Shown: positions 35,959 to 49,252, counted from the first letter of the stretch. The stretch: 64,000 nt of DNA from Celoporthe dispersa (GCA_016584495.1 WAID01000014.1:186001-250000); one strand, 5' to 3'. Numbers and translations are program-made. The notes: generated by a model from the sequence alone, not told the origin.

Positions 35959-38900
35959 CGTGTCCTGCTGCTGCTGTTGCTGCTGTTGCTGCTGGTGGTG
36001 GTGTTGGCTTGGTCGCTGTGGCGGTGGTTGTTTGTCTTTGCCCTTGGCCTGAAGGATGGAGGCGACGACAGCCCTGCCGGGGAAGATGACCCTATTTCGA
36101 GAGCCAGGCCTCTTTGTTTGCGATCTCATCCCATGAACAACTTTCGAACGAAAAGACGCAACCGTGGTCCGACCAGCCGCAATTGGACTGAGGCGACAAG
36201 AGAAGGCGGGGGGGGAACCTGGGCGAGTCCGTGTGGCTTTCTCAACTCGCCTTACCTCGACCCAGCCAGTGCCTTGTGTGTTTGTGTGTGTTCTCGTGTA
36301 TCTGAAGCAGGCTCCCAAGGGCAAACTTGTGGTTGTCTGAGGCCCTCCTTGTCCTTGTCTTGCTATTGTTCTCGACAGCACAATCCAAGCCTTCTGACGG
36401 ACTGTCCGGTGCTTTGTTCGCTCGCCAATCGAAGCTGGTTGCTGGGTTCAGAAGCTTATTCGCTCTCTTTCCTCTCTGTCTCTCTCTCCCTGCACTGTTG
36501 GGTTGGACGTTGTGATTGATTGCTGTTGTCCTGAAAAGCTGGTGTTGTGGTGGGAGATCCGGATTTTCTTTGGCCGGGGGGGGGGGGGGGTTTGGCCAGT
36601 GTTTGCTTGCTTGCACAGGTGTTTGGGTTTTAGCCTTGTGGTGACGACAGTGACAACAGCACCGCCAAAACCCAGCAGCCCCCATGACAAGCTACTGCCT
36701 CTTTCACCCAGCTCAACATGATTTGAGGAAAAAGCCGGAAAGAAAAAAGAAGAGACCAAGAGAAGAAAAAACCTCACCCAAGGACATTGGAATTACATTA
36801 GTCTTGATCATGTTGAGTGTATTGATCTGGCTTGAGAAATAATTGACATTAAAGAATCACGGTGTGCTCAAGCAAAACATCAATCGTCTCCAGCAGTCTC
36901 TCTTACTCGGACGTGACTGCCCAAACTCGTCCAACTGGATGGGCTAGGATGATGGGTTTATGCTTGCTTATGAGTGCCGTCAGGTCGATGCTGCGGAAGG
37001 TATGAGCGAAGAGGCTCCTTCCCATCCATCGATTGCACCTTCCCTTGTTCCTACTCCCCGTGGTCCTGCCGTGGCCGCATCCGTACCCAACCCAACATGG
37101 CCCGTCCACATATCCCCTCACGCGCAATTTTGCCCAACTACACCATCGATGCAGGCCTGCCTGATGGCATGCAGACCATCACGATCACCTCCTCAGGAGC
37201 AATCGATCTATCAACGACGGACACCGTTTCGAGCGGTGCTGTCCAGATTCGGAACCAGCCCCGCCGGTGCGCTGGGTGCTGCTGACGCTGACCCCATTCC
37301 GCTTCTCCCCAGAGACACTGGGCTGGTCTTGATGAAATGGGGCTGGTCTTGATGAGGAGGCCGTCGTTGAGGATACGCACCCGCGAGGCAGTCTGCTCAA
37401 CCCTGGCGAATGGCTTGGGCTGGGCTGGGCCGAGGCCAGTCCCTCCCCCTCGAAGGAAGCCCTGTCAGAGCAGGAAATCGAACCTGAATGAAGTGTCAGG
37501 AACCCAATGACCTTCATTCTTCGTGTGTGCAGGCCTCTCTGGCCTAGGCAGTCTTCTCAACCCGTTGCGGGACGCGACCTGTCGACCTGCGCCGTAGCTG
37601 ACCAACTCGCCCAAAGACTTTGCCCAGCCTCGATCGGCGCCGGGGGCTGCCCTCCAGCCGGAGCCTCAGCGAGGACGACGAGAATCCTGCAGTTACACGG
37701 CTGAGCTTTTGGTTACGGATCTGGGCGCTGTCGTCCAACGTACTTTGGCACCGCAGCTGCAAGCAGTCTCGGGACTTCCGATACCCCCCCTCCCCCTCCA
37801 ATGGCCAGTCAGCACGGCGCAGTACTCCTCCGCCCGGGGTCCCGTTGAAATTCTCGGCGGTCATTCTCCAGGTGTGCACGTCCCGACCTGCTGGCTGTGG
37901 AGCATGTACGTACGAGGATCATGAGGTCGTGCGCGCCCTGAAGAAGGCTTCCTTTTCAGATGGATGGCCCTCCAACACGACAGACGAGTCTCCTGCCTGG
38001 ATCCACCACCGAGCCCCATCGTTTCAGAGGCCGGCGGCATACACTTCATCTTGCATACCTTCATTCTACTATGATACATGGGTGAACAGTCTCTCGCATG
38101 GCCGAGTCAGGCTCGACTCTCACGGCACCGATGGCTGCGCGCCCGGCCAAGGGAGGGCTCCGTGTCTACTTGCCGAATGTCATAGTGCTGTGGTACAGTT
38201 CGGAGGATCATGTCACGTCATGTCAGCTTTTCGCATAACCACCAATGGGGCAACACACCACGCAGACCTCGTACTTGTCCTTTCCAGTCAAGGATTCCGA
38301 GACATTCTTTTGGTGCCCAAGGACTGCGGCAACGATACGATGGTCCAGGCTTCTTTTTCTTCTGCATGGCGTGCCTGGGTGCCAACGTGCCAGCGTGCCA
38401 ACGTGCCAACATGCTACACGCTACATCAGTAGTACTGCAGTATAGCACTATGCTAAGTATGTCTTGCTGTCGCGGCACGGCCATGAGAGAGAGGCATGGC
38501 ACCAACACGTGCTCATGCCGTCTGTCTCTCTTTCTCTCACATCGTCGATCATGGCCCCATCTAGGAACAGCTCTCCTCCATCCAATAACGCAAGAACTGA
38601 GAGGCTTGAACAGGGAGACCTGCAGGACTAGGTGGTTAACCTCCGAGACGCCACGCTTGCCACGCCGACCCGCGTTTCCATTTCTTGCTCGTTTGCTTGC
38701 TTGTACAAGCAAGTAGCTGGAGATCCTCTCCTTGAACCTGCAGCACCAGACCTGCAGCCGAGAGGATCCCAGATTCATGCCTTAGCTGCGCGAACCTGCG
38801 CATAGAGGCGTACCGGCTCGGGAGAAACTAGGTAGCGCGGGATTCGAGAAAGACGGGTGGATGAAAAAGATGGATGGTGAGTGCTGATGAAGCAGGAAAC

Positions 38901-39312
38901 AGACTCCATCCGCACGGTGGTCTCAGAAGAAAGCAGGGTTGCCCCCGTTGGGCGAGAGGCCATCTCGCTCGGGCTCCCGCCTGTCCTGTCGTCCCGCTCC
39001 GGCGCGCAGATTCTCGCCTTCGAGAGATGAAGACTAAGCGGTACAGTACATGCGTGTCCGGGGCCGTCCTGTTTCCCTCCCTCTCTCTCTCTCTGCGACC
39101 ACCAAGTGAGACGTGCGCGGGCGAAAAACCCAGCACGCGAAAGCACCAATCTCTGCAAACCACCTGGGCAACGGCTGGCTGGGGCGCGCGGGAAGAAAAG
39201 ACGTCCTTGTCTCGCGATAGTGGAGTTTCTCTCTCTACTGTGTACAGCATAGGCCCAACAGGCGACCTCTTAGGACGGCGGGCAAATGGCGGTCAGTCCG
39301 AGGCGGCTCGTC

Positions 39313-39346
<34 letters not shown>
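39313..39346. repeat. (CTGG)n tetranucleotide microsatellite
   Basis: About eight and a half perfect CTGG units. Confidence 0.95.
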
Positions 39347-40039
39347 AGCTCCGTACTCTGGGGACCAAGCGCAGGGGCCTCTCTCTGTCTGATCGCCGAG
39401 GGCGTCTCGACATTGGCCGTTCGACGTGGGGAGAGAGAGAGGCGTAGACCACGATGGCAGGACAGATACCATCCATCGTATGGATGAGGATGGACGAATG
39501 GGGCGGAGAGAGATGCGAAGGGCAAAAAAAGCCAAGCCCTGCATCGCCAACACAAGCGTGACCCCACGAAACTGTGGAGCATCAACCGAACTTGCATCAG
39601 GCAAGAAGAAGAAGAAGAAAGTGCCATCTTTGAGCCTCATGACACACACAGCCACCTGCTCGTTGCCGGTCCTGATCTGCCCACAATGTGACTGATCCAT
39701 TTTCCTTCCCACCGAGGCTCGTCCTCACACCATCCATGAGGAGATGGGTCAACTGTTCTACAGGAAGACAAAAAGACAAAGAAGCATCAAGATGGATGTT
39801 GCCGACAGTTGCCGACACGTTATATCCTCTTTCTGTCTTTTCTTTTTGTTTTTTGGCCACTAAACCCCGCGGTCATCATGAGACTTCGATCCAGAGGCAG
39901 GCTGATGATTACTGTGTAGGCACAAAACAGAAAATTGTTATTTTTTTAAGAAAAAAAAAGAGACGTGGGTCAGGGTTGCGCGAACGCTGGGGCAGGGCAA
40001 TCTTCATTTTCTCCTCTTTACAGTAGTAATATGACTACA

Positions 40040-40085
40040 AGTGTACATACTGTAGCAGTACTACATACATAGTACTACCCGAAGT
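40040..40085. repeat. GTAC/TACTA-rich island
   Basis: Several overlapping GTAC, AGTACTAC and TAGTACTAC words lie within 46 bases, forming short imperfect inverted repeats. Confidence 0.75.
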
Positions 40086-40487
40086 ACTGTATATGCAGCA
40101 GAACGGCCGCCCCTTCTCCCCAGCCGTCGCGCCAGCGCCAGCGCACGGCACGGATGGTGCGCACGGAACTTTTCCCGTCCGGGAGGCATGGGAAGGGGGA
40201 GAAAAGGGTGGGGTGGTGGTAGTGGAGCAGGAGGAGGAGGAGGAACTGTGGGTAATGGTGGGTAATGATGGAGGAGGATGATGGGGTTCCAGTTGTGGAT
40301 ATGTTGTATTACCCTTTTTTCCCTCTTTTTTTTTTTTGTTTTTTTGGCTTCCTCTTTCTTTTCTGACCAAACAGCGTCCGCCGCGTAGCAAAGTGTGGAA
40401 CCGTCTTGGTGGTACCACTCTGGGCCCAGGCGATGTCGCCTCAGAGATGCACGCCCAGAGGCCAAAAATCCTCATGCAGGCGAAGAT

Positions 40488-40588
40488 GTCCATAGTACTG
40501 TACTTTGGTACTACTGCCATACTAGTAGTACAGTACGATACCACTGCATAGTACCTTAGTTGGTAGTACGATGCGATGCGATGCGATG
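40488..40588. repeat. GTAC/TACTA-rich island ending in (GATGC)n
   Basis: AGTACTGTACT, GGTACTACT, TAGTAGTACAGTAC and TAGTAC words occur in succession, followed by four GATGC units at 40569-40588. Confidence 0.78.
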
Positions 40589-41019
40589 GGAAGGGGGGTG
40601 GAATTTCCAGATGCAGCTGATCCTGCGTGGATAGTACGGAAAAGGCCCGCTGATCTCCAAGCTAATGCTATGGTATAGCTCAGAAGTCGGCTCGCTGTGT
40701 CGGTATCCTTGATTGATTGGGATCGTGGCTGGCTTTCTCTCTTTCTTGTTCTTTGGCCAAAAGGTTAAAAAAAAAAAAAATGCATTGTGGGTTGTGGGTA
40801 TGTAAAGTGACTGGAGATTTCGGCCCCCCCCCACCCCCCAGGCCAGCCAGATGTGTCAAGCGAGTCGGATCTTGTCTTCGAAACACACACACACACAACG
40901 ATTCCCCATTATTCTTTTGGCTCGTTGGAAGAAACAAAGAGGAGAGAGAGGAGTGTGTGTGTGTGCGACAGAGGAAGTGGCAAGAAAGACGCAGTCTGTG
41001 CTGTGCTGGATACAGCTCA

Positions 41020-41085
41020 AGACGGTATGTACATACTGTACAGTCTGTAGTTGGACAGTATACAGTATGATGGTACTAATGGTAC
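41020..41085. repeat. GTAC/TGTACA-rich island
   Basis: Contains GTACATACTGTACAG, ACAGTATACAGTAT and GGTACTAATGGTAC, again palindrome-rich and intergenic. Confidence 0.75.
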
Positions 41086-41472
41086 AGATAGATAGCCTAT
41101 GATCTCTCTCTCTCTCTCCCGTCCCTACTATGATGTCTTGAACTGAACTGCCACGCTGTGTCGAGATTTGTCCACCAGATAGATGTCTCAACCTTGGCCT
41201 CGACCTAGCGCCAAATCAAGTCACAATGATGGGGCCATCTGGCTGCATGTTTCTTCAGGACAACCTCACCAGTGTCACGACTTGTCTGTGACGACTCAGA
41301 AAAGAAAAAGAAAAAAAACAAGGGAGGGTGACTGGGGAGGGGAGACGGAGAGGAGAGGATGTGTGGTGTCACCACCAGACATGTGCGCCATCATCGATTC
41401 GGCAAAGGCACTGCTGACATGGTTGACTTTGACGATCCCTGACGAGATTTTTTTCTTTGTCGGTGCGTGCGT

Positions 41473-41508
41473 GCACACACAAACACACACACACACACAC
41501 ACACACAT
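41473..41508. repeat. (CA)n microsatellite
   Basis: About seventeen CA units with one AA interruption. Confidence 0.93.
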
Positions 41509-42449
41509 ACAGAAGAAATAGGAAAGAAAAAAGAATTGTGTGGCTCTTCGGGTCCGAGCAGGAAGGAAAAGGGCACCTCCACTGCCAATGCCTCTAGCAG
41601 AGTGAACACAACTAGAGGACGCCCTGTTTTGATCAGGACCAGTTAAGGAAGCAAGTAGCGGCACCAGCACCACCACTAACAGCAGCAGCAGTAACAACAA
41701 CAATGCCGGCATCGGCTTGGTACCGTTTGATCAGGAAGAGGAAGGGGGAGGAAGAAGAAGAAGAAGGGGAAAACAGAAGGAAAAAAAAGAAAAGAAAAAC
41801 AAAGAGAAACCAAGACGGGATCAATTGAAAGTTTTAGAGTCAGTCAGTCAGACGTTAATCAACGATTCGTTTCCCCCCCCTCCTTCTCTGCGCACACAAC
41901 AAGGTCATCTGCGCAGATTGTCGCCGGTGTGGCAACAGATTGCGAGCCGTGCCCGCTGACATTTGTCTCAGCAGCCATCAGCACTACCAAATGAACTTGG
42001 TGGGTTGGTCTTACTGATGCCACACCGAAGATCGATAGAAAAGAGGAGAGAAGAAAGAAAAGAAAAAAAAGGAAGGGAAAAAGCCAAAACCGAACCAAAC
42101 CTGTATGGACCCGTCCTTGCAGCGGGTACACCGTCTATCCACGATATATTGGTGGACCCCAGGCCTCCCCCCCTTCTCTTCTCACCACCAGAACCTGTAT
42201 GGCCATAATACATAAGCGAGCATCTCTTGGGAGGGGATTACATACAGTACAGCTCATATTCACACGTTTTCGTCTCTGGGTACCGTCTCTCGAGTCTCTC
42301 TCTCTGTCGGCAGGCAAATGGGGCGAAGAAAGAGGAGGAAGAGACCTCGGGAGGTCGGGGCTGGACTTTCTCGTCTGGGAAAGGGTTTGTCTCGAGACAG
42401 TGCGAAAGTCGTTTGGGCGTAAACCAGGCGTCCCTTTTGTCGCCTACGG

Positions 42450-42655
42450 CTCCAGGGTACTACGTACTATGGTACCACCACAGGAAAGAGCGAGAGAGAT
42501 TTCACCAGTACCACCTTGGGAAGGCGTTGCCGCCTCGACCTACCATTGTAGCTATACTGTGTCCACTGCGCACAGTACTGCATTCATTACATATACCTGC
42601 TGCATATTACTTGTAGTACCATGGTATGTACTTACTATACTGTGGTACAGCTTGC
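42450..42655. repeat. Pair of GTAC-rich patches
   Basis: Patches at about 42455-42480 (ACTACGTACTATGGTACCA) and 42612-42652 (GTAGTACCATGGTATGTAC and CTGTGGTACAG) flank ordinary sequence. Confidence 0.7.
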
Positions 42656-44410
42656 CGACCAGGCCAGGTCCACCTCAGAGTGTCCCCCGTCCAGCAGGGA
42701 CGAGGGTGAGATGGGCCCCCTCCCCAGCATCCACATCCTGAGGAGTACCCAGAGCTTCCATCTAGGCTTCCATCCTATTACCGAGAAGAGAGAAAGAGGG
42801 GAGAAAAGAGAGAAAAGGGAAAGAAGAAGAAAAAAACAAGGGAAGAAAGAAAAGAAGAAAAAAAAGGACAGGAGCCTCCTCCTCCATCATCCTCGTCCCT
42901 CAGCGGGCTCTGCGTTTCCTGGGGGCAGGATTCGAGAGCTTACCCCCGGGGGTTCCTAGGAGCTGGGGGGGTAGGCTGGCTGGGGGGCACAAGCCGTGGC
43001 GTCGATTGGTTCCACGATGCTACTATGTGGGACACCTTAGACCACAGCGCCCCGCTTTCTTGGGTAAGGGTACGTAGCGTAGCGCAGGCCAGGGCTTGGG
43101 TCGTATTGGGGTGGGCTGCTCCTGCTCTCAAAAGGTGGTGGCGTCTCCTCATGGGAGGGCCGGTCCCGAAGAGTCGTGCATGCGCATGGGTTGATTGGCT
43201 GGACCAGGGCTGGCTGGGATCATAGCAGTCCGACGTGCATCTGCTCACCGCTTCTTCTTGGGTCTCCGGCTTCCCTGTGGTTGCGGGACTTTGACCTGGC
43301 CCATCCACCCATGATTGCAGAACGGGACACACACAGACCACGCAAGACCGGGGGGGTGTGAGGGGAACACACACAGCCAGAGACACGAGAGAAGAAGAAG
43401 AAGAAGAAGAAGAAGAAAAGAGAGACGATAGGTTAGGGAAAAACGAGAGAGACTGAGAAGAGAGCGAGGATCCAGATCAGGGTCTCGTCCTCGTCCTCCT
43501 CGTCCCCTCCAGCCCAGAGGACCCTGCTTCCCCCAGGCTGGTCTATCTCTTTTCCGACTATCACATTCATCATCAGACCTTCCCACCACATCTCTCTCTC
43601 TCCCTCCCTCCCTCTCTCTATCTCCTCCCCCCTTCCGTCCTTGTCAGCAAGCAAACTCCTCGTCATCTTGTCTGTCTTGCCTCTTGATAACGTTTTCCTC
43701 TCTCTCACCCTCACACGCTCTCCCTCTCTCTCTTCTTGCCTCCCACCCCCCTTCCCCTTCCTCCCGACTACGACCCTATCAAGTCGAGAAGGGGTCACAC
43801 AACGCACATCTGAGATAGAAACTTACCTTGTGTGTGTGCGTTTGTGTATGTCGGCAGCCTTTTTCTTCGAGACGACTCCGCATCCTGATAGAGACGACGA
43901 CAGCAGGCCTCGCCCACCTCTTCCTGACGACAACGGGGGAAAGAGAAAGAGAAAAAAAGGAGGGAAAAAAAACCCCCAAACCAACCACACACAATATTAT
44001 CTATCTCTCTCTCTCTACCTTATCCCCCATCCATCCGTCGTCTTCAAGGGTCTCCTGAGTTCTTGTTCCCTACCTCCTGGCGGGACCGCGCTCTCCTTTA
44101 TCTCCCCTTCCCCAGATCGACCCTGTTGCTCGCGCCTCCTCATGACCATTCCCTGATTGTTACCTCTTTACCTCACCTCCTCCTCCTCCAAACCCATTCT
44201 TGATTCCCTCGAAGATCCTTGTGTGAGAGAGAGAGTGTGTGTGTGTGAGCGAAAGAGCGGTGACCCGAGAGAAGCTCCGCCCTGCGCAAGAGGCATCTCT
44301 CCATACCACAAACAGGAGCACCCGGGACTCGCCAATCTCAATATCAATCGGTTCCTCCTTTTTTCCTCCTTCACCCTCTCCCGCGGATCCCTGATTCTTC
44401 CCCGGCAGCC

Positions 44411-44881
44411 ATGACATTTGATTTCAACGCCGCCCACCACGGAGGACAGGCCGCGTTGCTGGAGCAGCTCGGATTCGACCCTCGGGACCAGCAGCGATAC
44501 GCCACCTTCACAACCACCGTCGCGGCAAACTCAATACCCACACCGACGGCGACGACATCGCCTACCTCGACCGCCATGGTCCAGCAGCAGCAGCACGCAG
44601 GCCACCATAGCCCTGCGGGCTCCTGGCACATGCCCTTGGACATGGCCGCCGCCGCCGCCGCCAGCGTCTCTCCCATGTCGATGCACTCCCCCAACATCAA
44701 CAACACCATCGTGCCGCCCTCATCACCCGAGGAGCAGCAGCACCAGCAGCACCAGCAGCAGGCACAGTCCCCGGTCGGACACCACAGCTCGACCGCGTCG
44801 AGTCCTCACCAGCAGCTGTCGTCGCCATATACCACTGCCATCCCCCAGCAGGCCTCCTCGCTCCTCGCAGAGTGGACATAC

Positions 44882-44918
<37 letters not shown>

Positions 44919-47175
44919 TTCAGGCCCCCCCGCAGGACCTATCTCACTTTATCCAGGACTCGTCCGCCGCCCTGATCAGCTTCAACCCCTTCACGGCGGC
45001 GAACCTGCAGCCCTCACCCATGGCTTACCTCCCGGCCACCACGCAGGCCGCCCTCGAGGCCAGCCTGCACCAGATGGACCCCTCCAGCTTCACCATGTCT
45101 CCCGTCGAGGAGACAAGCCAGCAGATCTCGAACTGGAACATGGGCCCCGGCATGGCCAACTGGCAGGACTTTGAGACCGCCATGCAGCCCCTCGCAGACG
45201 GGCTCCCCAGGGCCGTCAGCATGGGGAGCAATTCTCCCACCGGCACCTATCTCGAGGTGCTGTCCATGAACTCGAGCGAGAGCGGCTGGGCCATGGTCGA
45301 CATGTACCATCCCAACTACGACTCCTTCTCCCAGGCCCAACAGGCACAGAACGTCTTCAACCCCAGCCAGACGCTGCACCTGCGGACCAACTCGGACTCG
45401 TCTCAGTCCGACGGCAACTCGCTGGAGCTGGGCAGCTGGGAGGAGGTCAACTTCCCCATCTCGCCCTTCTCGCCCGGCTCGGACTCGTTTGTCGACAGCA
45501 CCAGCAGCCACCGCAACTGCTTCCACGGGGACGGCCACCACCACCATCACCAGCAGCAGCAGCACCAGCACCAGCACCACCAGCACCAGCACTCCCACCA
45601 CGAGATCATCAGCCCCAGCGCTGCTGTCCCTCCCATGCCCATCCGCGCGACAGCCACCAGCAGCCGGGCGAGCCCTGCCAGCGGCTCCGGCGTCGGCTCC
45701 ACCGGCACTTCTTCGGTGTCGCCCCCGGTGAGGCGCACCACGGCCCCCAGGAAGAGCCCTATCGCCAAGCCCCCCACAAAGGCCGTCATCCGGAGGACGT
45801 CCAACGGCAAGAAGGACGGCACCGGCGAGAAGAAGGTCGGGAGACGCCGCGGCCCCCTGCTCCCTGAGCAGAGGAAGCAGGCCAGCGAGATCAGAAAGCT
45901 GCGGGCCTGCCTGCGGTGCAAGTTCCTCAAGAAGACCTGCGACAAGGGCGAGCCCTGTGCCGGCTGCCAGCCCTCGCACGCCCGCCTCTGGCAGGTACCC
46001 TGCACCCGCATCGACATCAAGGACATCGGCTTCTTCATGAAGGACTGGAAGGCCGACTACGAGAGGCACCTGGACCGCGGCGTGTCCGTCTACAACGTCA
46101 AGGGCTTCGCCCAGAAGGAGACGCTCATGTGGATCACCCACGGCTACGGCTTCTGCCTGCCCGTCATGGTGCGCGAGGTCTTCGTGGCCGACGAGAGCTG
46201 CTTCCAGGTCGACTGGGTCGAGTCCCACCTGACGGACCAGGAGCCCATCGACTTTGAGATCCGCACCGAGAAGCTCGACGTCGGCCGCGAGGGCGTCTCC
46301 ATGGACGCCCTGTCCGAGTACCTCGACAAGCACATTGACCAGTCTTTCGAGACCTTCATCGACGACCACTTCGAGGGCACCCCCTTCATCACCGAGATCC
46401 TCAAGACGGCCCACCGCTTCTACATGAAGGAGAAGATGCCCGTCATCCGCAAGGCGCTCAAGCTGGTCCTGGCCTACAACCTGACCCTGCACATCACCAT
46501 GGTCGAGCAGCAAGGGTCCGAGGACCACCTGGACGGGCAGATCGACGACGAGGACTCCAAGTACTTCGGCAAGGTGGTGGCCCCCGTCATGATCAACTTC
46601 CAGATCAAGTGCGCCATGGCCGACATGTGGCGCGAGCTGCAGAAGGACATCCTCGAGGAGCTCTCGGCCCTCTACTCGAGCGTCTACAGCGGCGACCGCC
46701 TCAAGAACTGGCCCACCATCTTCATGCTCGCCTCCATCCTCCTCGCCGTCTGGGAGGAGATGCAGTTCGACTGCCACTACCGCGTCCCCGACCCTGTCGC
46801 CGTCAACAAGTTCTGCGCCGACATGGAGACCATCCCCGTCGGCGTCATCGTCGGCCTCTTCCACGCCATCTCCCAGAAGCTGCCCGCCTTCACCGAGTGG
46901 GACACCCGCCGCCACGGACAGCTCCTCAACAACAACCCTGCCGTCTGTGAGGCCATGACCGAAGTCCGCCAGCATGTCCTCAAGCATGGTAAGCACTGAC
47001 CCCCCCCCCCCCTCCGGCACATGAGTAAATCTCCTTGATTCTGATCCGCTGACAATCTTCCTTCACAACAACAGAGGCATACCTGCGGACAAGACCCGAC
47101 ACCAAGTTCGACAGGGACGATTTTGACTCCCTGTCCAACAAGTTCCTGTCGAAACTGGTGATCCGCGCCAACTAG
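44411..47175 (+). CDS. Zn(II)2Cys6-like fungal transcription regulator with central zinc cluster
   Basis: Two exons (44411-46988 and 47075-47175) encode 892 residues. The ATG at 44411 starts MTFDFNAAHHGGQAALLEQLGFD. Residues 1-490 are low complexity, rich in Gln, Ser, Pro and His, with poly-Gln at 44881-44920 and a His/Gln block at 45535-45600, typical of activation regions. A basic stretch (GEKKVGRRRGPLLPEQRKQ) leads into a cysteine cluster at residues 500-531: C500, C503, C510, C516, C519 and C531, spacing CX2CX6CX5CX2CX11C. The final gap is longer than in Gal4-type clusters. The C-terminal 350 residues are well structured and free of low complexity (DIGFFMKDWKADYERHLDRG, WITHGYGFCLPVMVREVFV, WPTIFMLASILLAVWEEMQF). 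The intron splits His-Glu and the last exon adds AYLRTRPDTKFD and a short tail. Nuclear DNA binding is inferred from the cluster; targets are unknown. Confidence 0.87.
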
Positions 47176-48901
47176 AAGGATTTTCCCAGACCATATATTT
47201 CTGGGCTTACGTATGGATGAATTTTTTGGAAGATTTTGATTTTTTTTTATGGGAGCGTCAGGAATTTCCTTTTGTCGGTGGTGGGCATGTGAAGCGAGGG
47301 CGTTTTGTTGTGATTTTCTTATCCTGATTTTTTTCTCTTTTTTTTTTGATCGCGCATGCACACACTTGCGAATCCCCTCACTCGGCCGGGTCGCCGCCAC
47401 AATCGCGACGACATCCCAAACGCTCGAGCGCCGGAAAGCAAACCAAGCTTAACGACACACTTGACGACTACGACGTGTACGACTGAAACACAACAACAAT
47501 AAAGCGCAATTGAAAAATTCATTTTTTTGGTCCTAGAATACACGAGCGAGGACGACTAAAAAAGAGACTCGGACAGACAGCGTCTTCATTTTTGATTTGA
47601 TGGGCCCACCCCCAAACCCCCTTCTCTCGCAGACAAACGGCATATAGAACTTCTTATATGCAGCGGCGGCAGCATTGAACCGGCGTTCGTTATGACAGGC
47701 GATGAGACGCATGCCTTGAACGATCAATGATGGCAAACTTTATTCTTATTCTTACAGTGCTTCTCTCTCCCCGGCCTCCTTTCCTCGCCTTCCCCCCTGG
47801 GGATCAACTCCTGTTTACGGGACGGTGAGGAAAAAGGCCCAGGTGGGGAGGGCACTTCGCTCAACAGACAGATTTAGATGCCTGTACCTTAGTTTCTCTG
47901 TTCTTTTGAAAAAGCGCGCACTGGTTTCTGCTATCGAGTTTCTTTGGGAGGGAAAAAAATCCCGGTGGGAAGAAGGGTGCAGGAGGAGTCAGAGCTAGAC
48001 GGTCAGAGTAACAATACGATCCTGAAAGACAAAAAAAAAAAAGACAGTTCAAACATAAACGCCTGTAGAGTGTCCGTCCAGTGGAGAGAGTACCAGACGT
48101 GTCCTCAAGCCGGTCCAGTTCTCTCCCATTCCTGGATTACATGATATGCGCTCACCGCCATTGCAATCTCGACGGGCGACAGCCGTTTTGGGATACTTGC
48201 AGCAGACCTGCACGGGATGCTTACGTTTGTACCACACTCTTGAAATGCCACCCTAACGTGCACAGAGCGTCGTCCTCAATCCGACTTGCGACCGGCTGCA
48301 CAGCTGGATGAAAGGCTGGCATCGGGTCATCGGCTCGGCTGTGGAAGCATCTCGCCCGTCTAGTACTGCCCAACTTGGGGCCAGCATGAAGACTGAGAAG
48401 TGCTGAAGAGGCTCAGCCGAGTCCTGGAGCGGGGCAGTCAGTGATCTCTCGAAGGGGGTTGGGTGGTGATGGGAGCTCAGATGGCGAGGCAGGCCTGCGG
48501 TCGGGGGCCACGCTGCGTTCCAGGCTTGTTACAACAGTGGGTTGAATGAACGACAAGGCGAGTGAGCGAGCATGGCTAGCTGCATCCATCCATCAGTCCA
48601 CCACCGTGCAGGATCTCGAGCGTGCCAAGGTTGAGGACCAGCACAGAACCACGGAGTGTCCGTACTAGCCCAGTGCAGAGTTGGTATGGCGCCATCCTGT
48701 CGCCTGTATGATACTACTAATGGAACTCTTGTTGTATGCGTGGTCGCACGCTCCATCCAGGACGTCTCGTCTCGGTCTGGCCCAGTTCATGACGTCGATC
48801 GTGCCGGGGTGGGCGATAAGGATGTGCCTGCAACACTCTTGCGTGGAGAGCCAGGTTTCTGAGCGAGGAGAGCAGGAAGAGATCGTGGTGAGCGCGAAAG
48901 G

Positions 48902-48925
48902 ATGAAATGAAATGAAATGAAATGA
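48902..48925. repeat. (ATGAA)n pentanucleotide repeat
   Basis: Nearly five perfect ATGAA units. Confidence 0.93.
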
Positions 48926-49252
48926 TACCTGCAAGCATGCTGAGGCAGGACAGGACCTGATTCAGCAGGGAGAGAAAGATGGGCGGGATGTGTTACCGTG
49001 TAGTGCGTAGCAGGTTGAGACCGGGAGGGAGGTGGGGGTTGGTCACAGCCCCTCGTGACGTGTGTTTCTCTGCAGATAAGGAAAGAGCCGGAAGAGAGGG
49101 AGGGAACAGGCGGGGGAAGACGGCTGGGTGCAAGTGGCAGTAAGGTTCAGCTGCTTCGTCGAACAACTCAACAGGGCAACGAACCTCTGAGCCTCTGTCT
49201 GAGTCCTTTTCCCTTTCCCTCTTTCGTTTCAGGACGAGAACGTACCCCGACA

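Larger units (their letters stand above)
35959..44410. other. Eight-kb interval with no supported gene; promoters at both ends
   Basis: The left end is the farnesyltransferase leader and promoter, including a CAG/CTG (poly-Gln-coding) tract at 35967-36000. The right end, about 43.4-44.4 kb, is the CT-rich leader of the zinc-cluster gene. Between them I find no conserved coding motif. It holds a G13 run at 36577-36590, (CTGG)n at 39313-39346, GTAC-rich islands at 40040-40085, 40488-40572, 41020-41085 and 42450-42655, (CA)n at 41473-41508, (GAA)n at 43389-43417 and purine-rich runs at 42785-42870. A short local duplication (GGCTGGTCTTGATGA twice) lies at 37321-37356. Confidence 0.6.

Noticed and set aside
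37620..38432. 270-residue open frame on the plus strand
   Set aside because: No domain, no codon bias and no homologous motif seen; shorter frames of similar length occur on both strands here.
45014..47020. 668-residue antisense frame opposite the zinc-cluster gene
   Set aside because: Shadow of GC-rich codons of the sense gene; Gly/Val/Leu-rich text without domain features.
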